Assembly (NCBI GenBank): GCA_004293725.1
Contig: REAW01000016.1
Span: 1 to 64,000, forward strand
Direction: 5' to 3'
DNA length: 64,000 nucleotides
Source of the DNA: Curvibacter sp.
GTDB taxonomy: Bacteria; Pseudomonadota; Gammaproteobacteria; Burkholderiales; Burkholderiaceae_C
A program made the position numbers and the translations under genes. Of the stretch, positions 42,780-52,739 are shown in pieces (position 1 is the first letter of the stretch; the number at the start of each line of letters is the position of its first letter). The notes under the pieces are model-generated. The model was not told the DNA's origin. It saw only the letters and a list, made by a program, of their open reading frames with translations, and made no database searches.

Positions 42780-42995
42780 ATGATTGTTTGCGTTTGTCAT
42801 CGCGTGTCGGATAAAGCGATTGCTCTGCTCGCCAGCGAGGGCAAAAGTTTTGACGAGGTCCAGTTTGAGCTTGGCGTAGCGACGCAGTGCGGCAAATGCG
42901 AGGACTGCGCACGCCACGTCATCGACAAGTGCCACGCGCAAGCCAGCATGGCCCAGCAAGGCTGGATGCCGATTGCTCTATCCATGGCGCGGTAG
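42780..42995 (+). CDS. bfd: bacterioferritin-associated ferredoxin
   Basis: A 71-residue [2Fe-2S] protein that reduces the ferric core of bacterioferritin and so releases Fe(II). The four expected ligands are Cys4, Cys6, Cys37 and Cys40 (VCVCHRVS; TQCGKC). The product begins MIVCVCHRVSDKAI. A Fur-like half-site lies about 40-60 bases upstream, in line with expression when iron is low. bfr is 6.5 kb away within the same iron island, so the pair is complete in this window. Confidence 0.95.
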   Translation: MIVCVCHRVSDKAIALLASEGKSFDEVQFELGVATQCGKCEDCARHVIDKCHAQASMAQQGWMPIALSMAR

Positions 42996-43133
42996 CCCAG
43001 TCGTTTTTTTGTACCAAAACAGGAATGCTTCTTGTTTACCTAATTTCTTTCAACCCCGTAGCAAGCCACACCTGGTTGCCCCACAGCAGCCATGACATAG
43101 CCAGCCAGCCCTTTACCCAGAAGACTCAGCGCT

Positions 43134-45401
43134 ATGCCACCACTTGTTCTTGCCTCTCACTCCATTCACTCTGGCACCACATTGCTGCCTTTAGGCGCCA
43201 TGCTGCTTGCCGGTTCGCTGAATGCCGTGGCTCAAAATTCCAATGACACCGATGTGAAATCCCTCAAACCGGTCACGATCATCGAAAAAGCAGAAGAGAC
43301 ACAAGGCAAGGACGCGCTGAGGGCGACCACCACCTCGATCGGAAAAGGCCAACAAGCGCTGCGCGATATTCCGCAGTCCATCACGGTGGTGACTGAGAAG
43401 CTCATGGATGACCGCAATCTCGACACCCTGAAGGATGTGTTGCACAGCACGGCAGGAGTGACCTTCCTTGCAGCGGAGGGCGGAGAGGAAGACATCCGCT
43501 TGCGCGGATTTTCATTGGCGGGAACGGGCGATATCTTCGTCGACGGCATGCGCGATCCCGCGTTTTACGATCGCGACACTTTTGGCAACGACCGTATCGA
43601 ACTGCTACGTGGCTCGGCATCCATGCTGTTTGGCCGTGGCTCCACCGGCGGTGCCGTCAACCAAGTGTCCAAAAAACCGTATGCGATGGACGCAAACGAA
43701 ATTAGCACCACCCTGGGCAGCTACAACTTTCGACGGGTTACAGGCGACTTCAATATCCGTACAGATGAAGACGCGGCATTGCGTATCAATGCCATGGCGA
43801 CCACAGCAGACAACAACGGTGCTGGCAGCAGCCTCAACAAGAAAGGGCTTGCCGCAGCGTATCGATTGGGCATTGGAACGGCGAATGAATTCGGGGTGGA
43901 GCTCTACTCATTGAAAAACAACAACGGCATGAACTACGGCATGCCCTGGATCAAACCAACCTCGAACGCAGCGACATCGACGTCCACTATGCTGCCAATC
44001 AACCCCAATAGCTACTACGGATTGGCCAGCGACTACAACAAAAGTAGCGCCGACACGTTCGCATTGAGCCATATCCATCGTTTTGAAAACGCAGGGGAAC
44101 TCAAGACCCAAGTCAAACGCGGAACCTATGACCGTGACCAGCGTGCCGGCACTGTTCGGCTGGCAGCAGGGACAGGACTGAACAACTTTGGGCCCGGCAC
44201 TTCCATCACCCGCGGGACACAAATCAAGATGCAAGACTTGGACAACCTGGTTGTCCAGTCGGACTACAGCAACAAGTTTGACGCGCTTGGTTTTAAACAC
44301 GAACTGTTAACAGGTATCGACCTCCAAAGTGAACGCAAGCGGGTTTATTCGTACAACCCCGGTGTGACAGGCGCGCAGTCTGCGGGCTATTTGGCCGCCA
44401 TTGGATTGACAAAACCAACCACCACGATTGGTGCGGAAAACGATGGCGCATCGATCAATGAAGCATCGCGTCGCCGCTTTCTTGCCAACGAATACGACGC
44501 TTCCGGCTATGGCATCTACGTTCAGGACATGGTCCAAGTCGCGCCGCACTGGAAGCTTCTCGGTGGGCTGCGCTACGACAACCTGACTGGCAACTACTAC
44601 ACCCACAACTACACCTATGCAGGTGCGGGTGGATACAGTGGCCTCAGCAATACCGGCATCTCTTCGTACCAGATGACGGTGGCGGGTTGGAGCCAGCGCT
44701 TGGGGGTTCTCTATCAACCCACCGATCTGGCCTCGTACCACATCTCGCTCGGCAGCTCCTTTAATACCTCTGCCGACGCCTACTCTCTGTCTGCCAGCAA
44801 CACCAACACGCCTCCAGAACAAAGCTACAACCTCGAGGTGGGCGCAAAGCTCGACTCGGCGGACAAACGCGTTACCACGCGCTGGGCGGCGTTTTACTCT
44901 GTCAAGCTGCACGAGCGAAATACTGATCCCCTACAACCCGACGTAACCGTGCTTTCAGGCCGCCGGCACGCTTCTGGACTGGAGGTGGACATTACCGGTC
45001 GCATCAGCCCGAAATGGGAGGTTTACGGCTCCTATATGTGGATGCCTGATGCGCTGATTGATATCGGCGGCCAGGGCGCTGAAGCTGCGGGGGCCCGTCC
45101 ATCACTCACCCCTGTCCACAGCGGCACCGTCTGGAATACCTATCAGGCCACACCCCAATGGCGCGTGGGCGCAGGTGTGAACTTCCGCAGTGAGCAAACG
45201 CCCAACCGAAACCCCGGTTTTTCCGCCCCCGGCTACGCCACACTGGACTTGATGGGTGAATACCAATTCAACGAGCGGTATGTACTCAAGGTCAACCTGA
45301 ACAATGCACTGGACAAGCTGTATGCAGACGCGTTGTACAGCGGTCACTACATCCCGGGTGCCGGCCGCAATTTGCAGGCCACGCTCAACATCAAGTTCTA
45401 A
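43134..45401 (+). CDS. TonB-dependent siderophore receptor
   Basis: A 755-residue outer-membrane receptor of the Fiu/FhuE/FpvA class. A signal peptide (cleavage near NAVAQ) is followed by a TonB box region ([10 protein letters not shown]), the plug domain ([59 protein letters not shown]) and a 22-strand barrel ending LQATLNIKF with terminal Phe. Catecholate siderophores are the most common ligands of Fiu-like receptors, but the ligand is not predictable. The piuC gene follows 24 bases downstream, and tonB-exbB-exbD come next, so import machinery and receptor are one block. Confidence 0.94.
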   Translation: MPPLVLASHSIHSGTTLLPLGAMLLAGSLNAVAQNSNDTDVKSLKPVTIIEKAEETQGKDALRATTTSIGKGQQALRDIPQSITVVTEKLMDDRNLDTLKDVLHSTAGVTFLAAEGGEEDIRLRGFSLAGTGDIFVDGMRDPAFYDRDTFGNDRIELLRGSASMLFGRGSTGGAVNQVSKKPYAMDANEISTTLGSYNFRRVTGDFNIRTDEDAALRINAMATTADNNGAGSSLNKKGLAAAYRLGIGTANEFGVELYSLKNNNGMNYGMPWIKPTSNAATSTSTMLPINPNSYYGLASDYNKSSADTFALSHIHRFENAGELKTQVKRGTYDRDQRAGTVRLAAGTGLNNFGPGTSITRGTQIKMQDLDNLVVQSDYSNKFDALGFKHELLTGIDLQSERKRVYSYNPGVTGAQSAGYLAAIGLTKPTTTIGAENDGASINEASRRRFLANEYDASGYGIYVQDMVQVAPHWKLLGGLRYDNLTGNYYTHNYTYAGAGGYSGLSNTGISSYQMTVAGWSQRLGVLYQPTDLASYHISLGSSFNTSADAYSLSASNTNTPPEQSYNLEVGAKLDSADKRVTTRWAAFYSVKLHERNTDPLQPDVTVLSGRRHASGLEVDITGRISPKWEVYGSYMWMPDALIDIGGQGAEAAGARPSLTPVHSGTVWNTYQATPQWRVGAGVNFRSEQTPNRNPGFSAPGYATLDLMGEYQFNERYVLKVNLNNALDKLYADALYSGHYIPGAGRNLQATLNIKF

Positions 45402-45424
45402 CCCTCCCTGAGACGCTTGCGGCC

Positions 45425-46108
45425 ATGCTCCTTCACTTGCCCGACATCTTGACATCTGACGAGATCATCCAAGCCCGTACCCTGCTGGCGACCGCGCCGT
45501 GGGCGGATGGACGCACGGGAACCGGGGAGCTGGCCCGGCAGGTGAAGAACAATGAGCAGTTGGACCACGACTGCGAATCAGCGCGCACCATCCGCGCCAT
45601 GGTGCTGCGTGGGCTGGATCGCAGCCCCACTTTTTTTTCAGCGGCCTTGCCAAAGAAGGTGTTTCCTCCGCGCCTGAACCGTTATGGCGGTCACAGCAAC
45701 TTCTACGGCAACCACATCGACGGTGCGGTGCGCTACCTGCCGGATGGCAGCGGACGCCTGCGTACCGATGTGTCGTGCACCATTTTTCTGTCGGAACCTG
45801 AAGACTATGAAGGCGGCGAACTTTGCATTGCAGACACCTATGGTGAGCAATCGGTCAAGTTGCCCGCCGGCCACGCGGTGCTATACCCCGGCACCAGCTT
45901 GCACCAAGTCAAACCCGTCACGCGCGGCTACCGTTTGGCCTGTTTTTTTTGGATCGAGAGCCTGGTGCGCAGCGACGAGAAGCGCCGCATGCTGTACGAG
46001 TTGGACATGAACCTGCTGGCCCTGCGCCAGCAGCATGGCGACAATGCCCACACCACTGCGCTGACTGGCGTGTACCACAACATGCTGCGCATGTGGGCCG
46101 ACACCTGA
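45425..46108 (+). CDS. piuC: Fe(II)-dependent PKHD-type oxygenase PiuC
   Basis: A 227-residue cytoplasmic 2-oxoglutarate-type dioxygenase. The metal ligands are in GNHIDGAVR (His-x-Asp) and [22 protein letters not shown], where the second His and the 2-oxoglutarate Arg lie. The product begins [14 protein letters not shown]. PiuC genes are commonly adjacent to catecholate siderophore receptor genes (PiuA) in proteobacteria; the reaction is not established. ATG 45425 lacks a strong Shine-Dalgarno, in line with coupling to the receptor gene upstream. Confidence 0.93.
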   Translation: MLLHLPDILTSDEIIQARTLLATAPWADGRTGTGELARQVKNNEQLDHDCESARTIRAMVLRGLDRSPTFFSAALPKKVFPPRLNRYGGHSNFYGNHIDGAVRYLPDGSGRLRTDVSCTIFLSEPEDYEGGELCIADTYGEQSVKLPAGHAVLYPGTSLHQVKPVTRGYRLACFFWIESLVRSDEKRRMLYELDMNLLALRQQHGDNAHTTALTGVYHNMLRMWADT

Positions 46109-46145
46109 ACCCGCGCGTTCCCCATAGAGCTGTCTTTCCTCCACA

Positions 46146-46871
46146 ATGTCCACTTCCGCTTTGCCCCGCCCTAACGCCCTGCCCGCCATGAGCCGCAATA
46201 CCACCATCGTTATCAGCGTGATTGCCCTGCACGTGGCAGTGCTGTGGGCCATGCAAGTGGGCTTGCTGCGTCGGGTGGCCGAGGCCGTCGTGCCGGCCGA
46301 AATATTGGTGGAAATCATGGCGCCGCAATCGCCACCCACTCCGCAACCCAAGCCGGCTACTCCACCCAAGTTGCAGGCCAAGGCGCCAACACCCTCCCCC
46401 CAAGCGCCGCCCCCTACACCGGCTGTGGCTCAGCAGCCTGCACCAACGCCACAGGCGATTGCCCCTTCGGCCAATGCCCCTGCACCCTCTTCCGCTGCCC
46501 CGACCCCAGTAGCAGCCACAACCGCCAGCGCCAATGCCAATGCAGGCAGTACCGCAAATGCACCAGCAGCGCAGGCCGCGCCGCTCAAAGTAGAGCTACC
46601 CTCCAGCGACGCAGACTATCTCAACAACCCCAGGCCCCAATACCCCGCCCTGAGTAAGCGCCTGAATGAGCAAGGCAAGGTCATAGTGCGGGCGCTCATC
46701 GGCACCGACGGCCAAGCGTCGCAAGCCTCTGTCAAAACCTCCAGCGGCTTTGATCGCCTGGACCAGGCCTCCGTCAACACGGTTCTGAAATGGCGCTACG
46801 TACCCGGCAAACGTGGTGGCGTGCCCGAGGCCATGTGGTTTGACGTGCCGGTGAACTGGGTCCTGCAGTAA
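46146..46871 (+). CDS. tonB: energy transducer TonB
   Basis: A 241-residue periplasmic-spanning protein with a single N-terminal helix (TTIVISVIALHVAVLWA), a Pro/Ala-rich spacer of about 100 residues and a C-terminal TonB domain (NPRPQYPALSKRLNEQGKVIVRALIG, then KTSSGFDRLDQASVNTVLKWRY). It transmits the ExbB-ExbD proton motive force to outer-membrane receptors. The ATG at 46146 is preceded by no good Shine-Dalgarno; an ATG at 46188 would still leave the helix intact. First of the tonB-exbB-exbD genes. Confidence 0.95.
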   Translation: MSTSALPRPNALPAMSRNTTIVISVIALHVAVLWAMQVGLLRRVAEAVVPAEILVEIMAPQSPPTPQPKPATPPKLQAKAPTPSPQAPPPTPAVAQQPAPTPQAIAPSANAPAPSSAAPTPVAATTASANANAGSTANAPAAQAAPLKVELPSSDADYLNNPRPQYPALSKRLNEQGKVIVRALIGTDGQASQASVKTSSGFDRLDQASVNTVLKWRYVPGKRGGVPEAMWFDVPVNWVLQ

Positions 46872-46909
46872 TTCTTTTTTTCTGAATCAATTTTTTAGTG
46901 GAGTAGTAC

Positions 46910-47626
46910 ATGGAATCGCAACTCGGACTCGTCACCCTCTGGACCCAAGGTGACTGGGTTACCAAATCTGTCGCTGTGTTGTTGCTGGTCATGTCCCTGG
47001 CTTCATGGATCGTGATCCTCAACAAGGCGCTGGACATTTTCAAATTCAAATCGCTGAGCCAGCGCACCGAAACGTTTTGGCACAGGGAAGACTTTTCTGC
47101 CGGCCTGAAAGCCCTGGGCCCCCAACAAGACAACCCATTTGTGCAGCTGGCCCAGGCCGGGCAAGAAGCGACTGCCCACCACCGCAACACCCAAACCCAG
47201 CTGCATGACGCGCTGGACATCAGCGACTGGATCAGCCGCTCCCTGCGCAACAGCATTGACGACAGCACGGCGCGCTTTCAAAGCGGGCTGGCCATTCTGG
47301 CCTCAGTGGGCTCCACAGCGCCCTTTGTAGGTCTGTTTGGCACCGTCTGGGGCATCTACCATGCACTGATTGGCATTGGCGCTGCGGGCTCCGCCACCAT
47401 CGACAAAGTGGCCGGCCCCATCGGCGAGGCGTTGATCATGACGGCACTGGGTCTGGCTGTCGCCATTCCCGCGGTGCTGGGCTACAACGCGCTGGTACGC
47501 GGCAACAAGTCCATCCTGACCAAACTGAACCGCTTTGCCCATGACCTACACGCCTACTTTGTGACCGGAGCTCGCGTCGGTAACCGGCATGCAGACGGCA
47601 AGGTCATTTCCATGAAGAAAGCATAA
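46910..47626 (+). CDS. exbB: biopolymer transport protein ExbB
   Basis: A 238-residue inner-membrane proton channel subunit with three transmembrane segments: near residues 20-40, and two in the second half (VGSTAPFVGLFGTVWGIYHAL, then EALIMTALGLAVAIPAVLGYNAL). The LFGTVWGI and GEALIMTALGLAVAIPAV motifs are diagnostic of ExbB rather than TolQ, as is the tonB and exbD context. It forms the complex with ExbD and TonB that energises the siderophore receptor. Confidence 0.95.
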   Translation: MESQLGLVTLWTQGDWVTKSVAVLLLVMSLASWIVILNKALDIFKFKSLSQRTETFWHREDFSAGLKALGPQQDNPFVQLAQAGQEATAHHRNTQTQLHDALDISDWISRSLRNSIDDSTARFQSGLAILASVGSTAPFVGLFGTVWGIYHALIGIGAAGSATIDKVAGPIGEALIMTALGLAVAIPAVLGYNALVRGNKSILTKLNRFAHDLHAYFVTGARVGNRHADGKVISMKKA

Positions 47627-47628
47627 CC

Positions 47629-48051
47629 ATGGCATTTGGATTGCAAGACGCGACCTCGGACGGCGATACCGAGGTGATGAACGAGATCAACATGACGCCT
47701 TTGGTGGATGTGATGTTGGTGTTGCTGATCATTTTCATCATCACGGTGCCGGTGATGAAACATGCGGTGAATGTGGAGCTCCCCACCGCCACCAGCCAGC
47801 CCCAAAGCGCCAAACCGGAGACTATTCAGCTTAGCGTGGATGCCCAGGGCGGCTACTTTCTGAATCAAAACGCGGTGGCTGCCAACGACCTACCATCTGT
47901 CTTGCTGGCCGAGGCCACCAAAGACCCACAACCCGAGCTGCACATCCGTGGGGACAAGGCTGTCCGCTACGAATATGTTGCACAAGCCATGGGCGCGGCT
48001 CAACAAGCAGGGTTGCGCAAGATCGGGTTCATCACCGAACCCAAGCCGTAA
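47629..48051 (+). CDS. exbD: biopolymer transport protein ExbD
   Basis: A 140-residue inner-membrane protein with one N-terminal helix (NMTPLVDVMLVLLIIFIITVPVM; proton-carrying Asp27) and a periplasmic domain (LHIRGDKAVRYEYVAQAM, IGFITEPKP). It lies two bases after exbB and its stop overlaps the hemP start (TAATG), making one coupled unit. Confidence 0.95.
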   Translation: MAFGLQDATSDGDTEVMNEINMTPLVDVMLVLLIIFIITVPVMKHAVNVELPTATSQPQSAKPETIQLSVDAQGGYFLNQNAVAANDLPSVLLAEATKDPQPELHIRGDKAVRYEYVAQAMGAAQQAGLRKIGFITEPKP

Positions 48052-48281
48052 TGCGCAACACCATGACAGACCCACACCATGGTGCATTCATTTCACCCGA
48101 TCGCACCGCCCATCCTGAAGTGAACGGGTTCGCGGAACCGCCGACGTTTGTGCCGGGCTGGAAGGGGGTGGTGCCCTCCAGCGCACTGCTGGGCATTCGC
48201 CAGGCCATAGAAATAGAGCACAACGGCCAGCGCTACCGGCTTCAAAGTACCAAATCGGGCAAGCTGATCCTTACCAAATAG
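48051..48281 (+). CDS. hemP: hemin uptake protein HemP
   Basis: A 76-residue protein whose C-terminal half (IEIEHNGQRYRLQSTKSGKLILTK) is the HemP family signature. HemP/HmuP family members act in hemin or iron uptake, in some bacteria as an activator of the hemin receptor gene. No haem receptor gene is in the window. The ATG at 48051 overlaps the exbD stop (TAATG); a second ATG at 48063 is possible. Confidence 0.92.
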   Translation: MRNTMTDPHHGAFISPDRTAHPEVNGFAEPPTFVPGWKGVVPSSALLGIRQAIEIEHNGQRYRLQSTKSGKLILTK

Positions 48282-48287
48282 GCACAA

Positions 48288-48345
48288 AACAGCTGCCAGC
48301 GCATATCTGTATTGCGCGAACAGCTATGTTTTCTATAGCGTTTTA
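48288..48345 (-). repeat. dispersed palindromic repeat, between hemP and the GlcG-like gene
   Basis: The minus strand reads ACGCTATAGAAAACATAGCTG-TTCGCGCAATAC then AGATATGCGCTGGC. It lies between convergent genes hemP and the GlcG-like gene and may influence termination. Confidence 0.75.
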
Positions 48346-48361
48346 TTCTGGCTTGCTGAGT

Positions 48362-48769
48362 TTACAAGCCAAGGGCAGCGATGCCTGCCTTGGCAATCTG
48401 GGCGTCCTCATTGGACTTCACACCGCTCACGCCCACCGCTCCCAGACACAGACCGTCTTTGAGAATAGGCACGCCACCCTCCAACATACCCTCGAGGTTG
48501 GGTGCGCTCAAAAAAGACACACGCCCACCATTGATCATGTCCTCATAGACCTTGCTTTCACGGCGACCCATGGCGGCCGTTCGGGCTTTGCCGGGGGCGA
48601 TGTAAGAAGAAATAGGTGCCGCGCCGTCCAGCCGCTGAAAGGACAGCAGATGTCCGCCATCGTCCACGATGGCGATGCTCACTGCCCAATTGTTTTTAAG
48701 CGCTTCCGCTTCGGCGGCCGCGGCAATGGCCTTGACATCGGAGAATTCGAGAAAAGCTTTGGTTTTCAT
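48362..48769 (-). CDS. HbpS/GlcG-type haem-binding domain protein
   Basis: A 135-residue protein of the GlcG/HbpS fold. It has WAVSIAIVDDGGHLLSFQRLDGA, AKAGIAAL and EDMINGGRVSFL-type family segments, and no signal peptide. Members of the family bind haem (HbpS of Streptomyces) or have unclear roles beside glycolate oxidase (GlcG). The hemP/tonB neighbourhood favours haem or iron binding, but the gene is convergent and has its own promoter. The ATG at 48769 is chosen because the longer frame upstream is not family-like. Confidence 0.85.
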   Translation of the reverse strand: MKTKAFLEFSDVKAIAAAAEAEALKNNWAVSIAIVDDGGHLLSFQRLDGAAPISSYIAPGKARTAAMGRRESKVYEDMINGGRVSFLSAPNLEGMLEGGVPILKDGLCLGAVGVSGVKSNEDAQIAKAGIAALGL

Positions 48770-48962
48770 GGGGTGGCCTTGTAAAAGTATCTGGATCGAG
48801 ATAAACCATGAGCATACCGTCGGATACCGCCAATTTTGTATACCGAACTGAAGAACAGCCCTGCACAAAACCCGGCCAATCACAGGGACAAATCCAGGGT
48901 ACCCCTTGTTTTTCCCTAGAATGGCGCTTATCTGCAGATTGCAGTAACAAGGAGCTAAGACT

Positions 48963-49658
48963 ATGACTGATCGCACAACTACCATGGGCCAGAGCCTGGG
49001 CTATGGCGCATCTTCCGAACAGCGCAACAAAGTGCTGCGCAACACCTATTGGCTGCTGTCGCTGAGCCTGGTTCCTACCGTGCTTGGGGCCTGGGTGGGT
49101 GTTGCCACTGGCATTACCCAGTCGCTGGGCGGCATCATGGGAATGGTGGTGTTTTTGGCCGGTGCATTCGGCTTTATCTACGCTATCGAAAAGACAAAAA
49201 ACTCAGCCGCTGGTGTGCCAGTGCTGTTGGGCTTCACCTTCTTCATGGGTCTGATGCTGTCGCGATTGATCGGCCAAGTATTGGGTTTCCGCAACGGCTC
49301 CGAGCTGGTACTCACCGCCTTTGGTGGCACAGCAGGCGTGTTTTTTGTAATGGCCTCGCTCGCCAGTGTCATCAAGCGTGACCTGTCTGGCATGGGTAAG
49401 TGGCTATTTGTTGGCGTGATCGTGTTGTTGGTGGGCGGCGTGATTAACGCTTTCGTAGGCTCTACGGCCGGCATGATGGCCTTGTCCTTTGCGGCCATCG
49501 GCATCTTCAGCGCATACATGTTGTATGACATCAAGCGGATTATTGACGGCGGCGAGACCAACTACATCAGTGCCACCCTGGCCTTGTACTTGAGCATCAT
49601 CAACGTGTTCCAGAGCCTGTTGGCCCTGCTGGGCATCTTTGGTGGCGAACGCGAGTAA
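48963..49658 (+). CDS. Bax inhibitor-1/YccA family inner-membrane protein
   Basis: A 231-residue integral membrane protein with seven hydrophobic helices (LLSLSLVPTVLGAWVGV to the C-terminal YLSIINVFQSLLALLGIFGG) and the family segments FGFIYAIEKT, MLYDIKRIIDGGETNYISATLALYLSIIN. E. coli YccA is a substrate and modulator of FtsH and the family includes calcium-leak channels. AAGGAG lies ahead of the ATG. A terminator follows at 49682. Confidence 0.92.
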   Translation: MTDRTTTMGQSLGYGASSEQRNKVLRNTYWLLSLSLVPTVLGAWVGVATGITQSLGGIMGMVVFLAGAFGFIYAIEKTKNSAAGVPVLLGFTFFMGLMLSRLIGQVLGFRNGSELVLTAFGGTAGVFFVMASLASVIKRDLSGMGKWLFVGVIVLLVGGVINAFVGSTAGMMALSFAAIGIFSAYMLYDIKRIIDGGETNYISATLALYLSIINVFQSLLALLGIFGGERE

Positions 49659-49681
49659 TCGCTGCTTCTCCCTTTCAAATC

Positions 49682-49703
49682 AAGGCCCTTCGGGGCCTTT
49701 TCT
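49682..49703 (+). terminator. intrinsic terminator after the BI-1 family gene
   Basis: AAGGCCC-TTCG-GGGCCTT with a stable UUCG tetraloop and TTTTCTC after it. Confidence 0.8.
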
Positions 49704-49765
49704 CATGCAGTACTCAATTGCGCGCAAAATCAGCCGATAAATGACCTAGAACACTTACTGCATCC

Positions 49766-50116
49766 ATGTACTTGCGCCTACTCCCTCTCGCTTTCACTCT
49801 GCTACTGGCAGGCTGCGATCTGCAAGCCTTGCTGGCAGACCCGCGCGTTGCGCAGCGCGAGGCCGATGCAAAAGCCATTGGCAGCGCCTGCCGCCATGGC
49901 CTGCGCAGTATTGAAGACTGCTACGTGCTGAATGAAAAGGCGTCTAAAGCGTCCGTTTTTGCAGGCTGGAAAGAAATGGACCAGTACATGCGTGACAACA
50001 AAATTGAAGGAATTGCTCCTTTGGGTGTAAAACCACCGCCACCCATGGAAGAAATCGTCACCGAAACCAAGGACGAAAAGGCAAAACCAGCCGCGAAGCC
50101 CAGCGGCAAGTCCTGA
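49766..50116 (+). CDS. small lipoprotein of unknown function
   Basis: A 116-residue predicted lipoprotein. The signal peptide ends in the lipobox L-A-G-C (Cys17). The mature part has paired Cys (SACRHGLRSIEDCYVL), a WKEMDQYMRDNKIEG helix and a C-terminal tail rich in Pro, Lys and Glu (KPPPPMEEIV). No known family is recognised. It is convergent with rlmD, with a gap of 18 bases. Confidence 0.8.
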   Translation: MYLRLLPLAFTLLLAGCDLQALLADPRVAQREADAKAIGSACRHGLRSIEDCYVLNEKASKASVFAGWKEMDQYMRDNKIEGIAPLGVKPPPPMEEIVTETKDEKAKPAAKPSGKS

Positions 50117-50134
50117 TTTCTTGGAGACCCGGGC

Positions 50135-51649
50135 TCAGTCCTGCAGCTCAAACACCGCAATACTTTCTACGTGCGCTGTGTGGGGGAACATGTTGACTAC
50201 CCCCCCCTTGCTACAACGGTAACCTGCCTCTTGCACCAGCACACCCGCATCGCGTGCGAGCGTCGCGGGGTTGCAACTGACGTAAACAATGCGCTTGGGT
50301 GGAGTCCACCCGTTGCGTAGCGCGGGTTGCTGGTGCAGGGCGGCGAGGGCTTGCACCAGAGAGAAGGCACCTTCACGGGGCGGATCGACCAACCACTTGT
50401 CGGCTGCACCATCGCCAATCAACAACTCGGGAGTCATCTCAAACAGGTTGCGCGCTACAAAATGAGTAGCTGCTAGCGCAGACTTTACATGGGAAAGGGT
50501 CGTTTTTCCTTCGGAATTCGCAGCCATGTTCAGTGCCAAGTTCTCGCGCGAACGAGCTACCAACACTTCGGCCCCTTCCACACCCAGCACTTCACGTGCT
50601 TGGGTGGCCAGCGGCAGCGTAAAGTTGCCCAAACCGCAAAACCAGTCAATCACACGCTCAGTCTTCTGCACGGCCAACAGGCCCAATGCGCGTGACACCA
50701 GCACGCGGTTGATATGGGGGTTGACCTGCGTGAAGTCGGTCGGACGAAACGGCATGGTGATGCCAAAGTCGGGCAACTGGTAGGCCAATTGCCCCGTGGT
50801 GTGGCCTGGCAACTCGTCCAAGCGATGCACGGTATCCAGCCCTTTGGGCTGCAGCCACCATTGCAAACCGGGGTTACTGGCCGCAAACTGGCGCAGGCGG
50901 TTCAAGTCTGCATCAGACAAGGGCTCCAAATGGCGCAGCACCATGGCAATTACTTCGCCCGCACCACCATTGGCGCCAGCTGTCGGCGCCATATCCCCCA
51001 TGGCCAGCTCGATCTGGGCCAGCGTCTCCACAGCGTCCATGGACTCAATCAAACGGCGCAGGGGGACCAGCATGGCACTCACATGGGGCGCCAGCACATG
51101 GCATTCCTTCATATCTGCCACGTAGCGGCTTTTGCGCTCATGGAATCCAATGAGTACTTGGCCCTTTTTTCGCACGTGTCGCACCGACAGGCGTGCGCGG
51201 TAGCGATAGCCCCAAGCCGGCCCCTCGATGGGGCGCAGGATGTTGTCAGGTTTGACCTTGCCTATGTGCCAAAGGTTGTCCTCCAGCACGCGCTGCTTCA
51301 CCGCTACCTGGGCACTTACATGCAAGTGCTGCATCTTGCAGCCGCCACAGGCGCCTTCATGCAGGCCAAAGTGCGGGCAGGCAGGGCGTACGCGTTGGGA
51401 AGACTCTTGGTGAATTGCGGTCAGGGTGCCTTTTTCAAAGCTGCTTTTGCTGCGGTGGATTTGGGCGCTCACCACCTCAAACGGCAATGCGCCATCAATA
51501 AACACCACCTTGCCATCGGGCCGGTGGGCAACCCCTTGGGCTTCAAGGTCCAGGGATTTAACGCGTAGCCATCCGTCAGGCAGTGCAGCTTCGGCAGGAA
51601 TACAGAGAACAGTGGGGGAAATCTTTTTAGGGGAAATAGCGTCACTCAT
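50135..51649 (-). CDS. rlmD: 23S rRNA (uracil-1939-C5)-methyltransferase RlmD
   Basis: SAM-dependent methyltransferase with an iron-sulfur cluster. The 504-residue product has a TRAM domain, the cluster cysteines in [15 protein letters not shown], the SAM motifs ([17 protein letters not shown]), VDPPREG and the catalytic-Cys motif [15 protein letters not shown]. The methylated base is in the peptidyl-transferase region of 23S rRNA. Within the Rossmann domain a segment S-A-L-A-A-T-H is encoded by a reversed copy of the dispersed repeat (50454-50495). The gene follows rpoS on the same strand with a 47-base gap. Confidence 0.95.
   Translation of the reverse strand: MSDAISPKKISPTVLCIPAEAALPDGWLRVKSLDLEAQGVAHRPDGKVVFIDGALPFEVVSAQIHRSKSSFEKGTLTAIHQESSQRVRPACPHFGLHEGACGGCKMQHLHVSAQVAVKQRVLEDNLWHIGKVKPDNILRPIEGPAWGYRYRARLSVRHVRKKGQVLIGFHERKSRYVADMKECHVLAPHVSAMLVPLRRLIESMDAVETLAQIELAMGDMAPTAGANGGAGEVIAMVLRHLEPLSDADLNRLRQFAASNPGLQWWLQPKGLDTVHRLDELPGHTTGQLAYQLPDFGITMPFRPTDFTQVNPHINRVLVSRALGLLAVQKTERVIDWFCGLGNFTLPLATQAREVLGVEGAEVLVARSRENLALNMAANSEGKTTLSHVKSALAATHFVARNLFEMTPELLIGDGAADKWLVDPPREGAFSLVQALAALHQQPALRNGWTPPKRIVYVSCNPATLARDAGVLVQEAGYRCSKGGVVNMFPHTAHVESIAVFELQD
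50454..50495 (+). repeat. dispersed palindromic repeat inside rlmD
   Basis: The plus strand reads CGCTACAAAATGAGTAGCTG-CTAGCGCAGAC, then TTTACATGGG. It is antisense to rlmD and is read on the coding strand as [10 protein letters not shown]. Confidence 0.65.
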
Positions 51650-51696
51650 GCCTCAATTGTCTCAGGTACGCACGCCAGACCCTGGGGGAGCCGCCC

Positions 51697-52731
51697 TTAC
51701 ATCAAAAATTCGCGCTTGATACCCCGACGGGCGAGATACCTCTTGAGCTTGAACAAGGCTTCGTTCTGCACCTGGCGCACACGTTCACGGGTTAGACCCA
51801 GCCGGTTGCTGAGTACATCCAGCGTTTCCGGCTCACAGTCGTGCAATCCAAAACGACTTTCCAGAATCTCTCGCTCACGTGGCGATAGGGTCGCAATCCA
51901 CTCTTCCAGCAAAACGTCGACCTCATGGGCCTGCGCCTGCGCCTGAGGGTCCAGCGCCAACTCGTCCACCAAACTGTCCCCCAGCGTATGCTCTTCCCCA
52001 CCAGGGTCCAGCGTAGCATCGAGCGAGCGCGGTGCCTCGGACATGGCCAACAGGTCGGCCACATCGGGCGCATCGCGCCCCAGCAACGCCGCAATGTCTT
52101 CCACGCGAATCCCCTCCGGGCGCTGGGCAACCAGCGCGGCATCGTTCTCCAGTGCCCTGCGGGCACGCAGCACGTGCTGCACGTCGCGCACCACGTTCAC
52201 GGGCAGGCGCACGGCCCGCCCCTGGTACATCAGCGCGCGGTCCACCGACTGGCGAATCCACCAGGTGGCATAGGTGGAGAAACGGAAACCGCGCTCGGGT
52301 TCGAACTTGTCTATCGCGTGCATCAGACCCAAGTTGCCCTCTTCAATCAGGTCAGACATGGGCACGCCTCGCCCGTTGTAGCCTTTGGCAATGCTGACCA
52401 CCAAGCGCAGGTTGTGCTCAATCATGCTTTGCCGTGCGGCAAAGTCGCCCGCGCGGGCCCGCGTGGCCATCGCAAATTCCTCTTCAGGCGTAAACAGGTT
52501 GGTGCGGCGCACACCGCGCAGGTACACCGCCAGCGCGTCGGCCACGTCCTCGCCGATGGCAGGCGGAAGAGCCTCAGAAGACCAACCGTCAGGGGCGGTA
52601 GATGCTATGCTTTCAGGAGCTTGTTGCGCATACTGGACTGGGTCCGCAGCCATATTTTGTGCCCAATCGCCTTCCGCAGGGCTGAGACGTTTGGAAGCGT
52701 CATCCGGTGCGGGTGGGCGGGGCTTTTTCAC
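51697..52731 (-). CDS. rpoS: RNA polymerase sigma factor RpoS
   Basis: Stationary-phase/general-stress sigma factor, 344 residues. Regions 1.2-4.2 are evident: [25 protein letters not shown], the 2.4/2.3 segment [18 protein letters not shown], and the 4.2 helix-turn-helix [27 protein letters not shown] at 52731 starts the gene, eight bases after the nlpD stop, with AGG before it. The variable N-terminal tail (residues ~25-50, [12 protein letters not shown]) is partly encoded by a dispersed repeat at 52604-52645. Classic order surE-pcm-nlpD-rpoS. Confidence 0.96.
   Translation of the reverse strand: MKKPRPPAPDDASKRLSPAEGDWAQNMAADPVQYAQQAPESIASTAPDGWSSEALPPAIGEDVADALAVYLRGVRRTNLFTPEEEFAMATRARAGDFAARQSMIEHNLRLVVSIAKGYNGRGVPMSDLIEEGNLGLMHAIDKFEPERGFRFSTYATWWIRQSVDRALMYQGRAVRLPVNVVRDVQHVLRARRALENDAALVAQRPEGIRVEDIAALLGRDAPDVADLLAMSEAPRSLDATLDPGGEEHTLGDSLVDELALDPQAQAQAHEVDVLLEEWIATLSPREREILESRFGLHDCEPETLDVLSNRLGLTRERVRQVQNEALFKLKRYLARRGIKREFLM
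52604..52645 (+). repeat. dispersed palindromic repeat inside rpoS
   Basis: The plus strand reads GATGCTATGCTTTCAGGAGC then TTGTTGCGCATAC. It is antisense to rpoS and read on the coding strand as [10 protein letters not shown]. This is the most degenerate in-gene copy. Confidence 0.55.
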
Positions 52732-52739
52732 GGTGCCTG

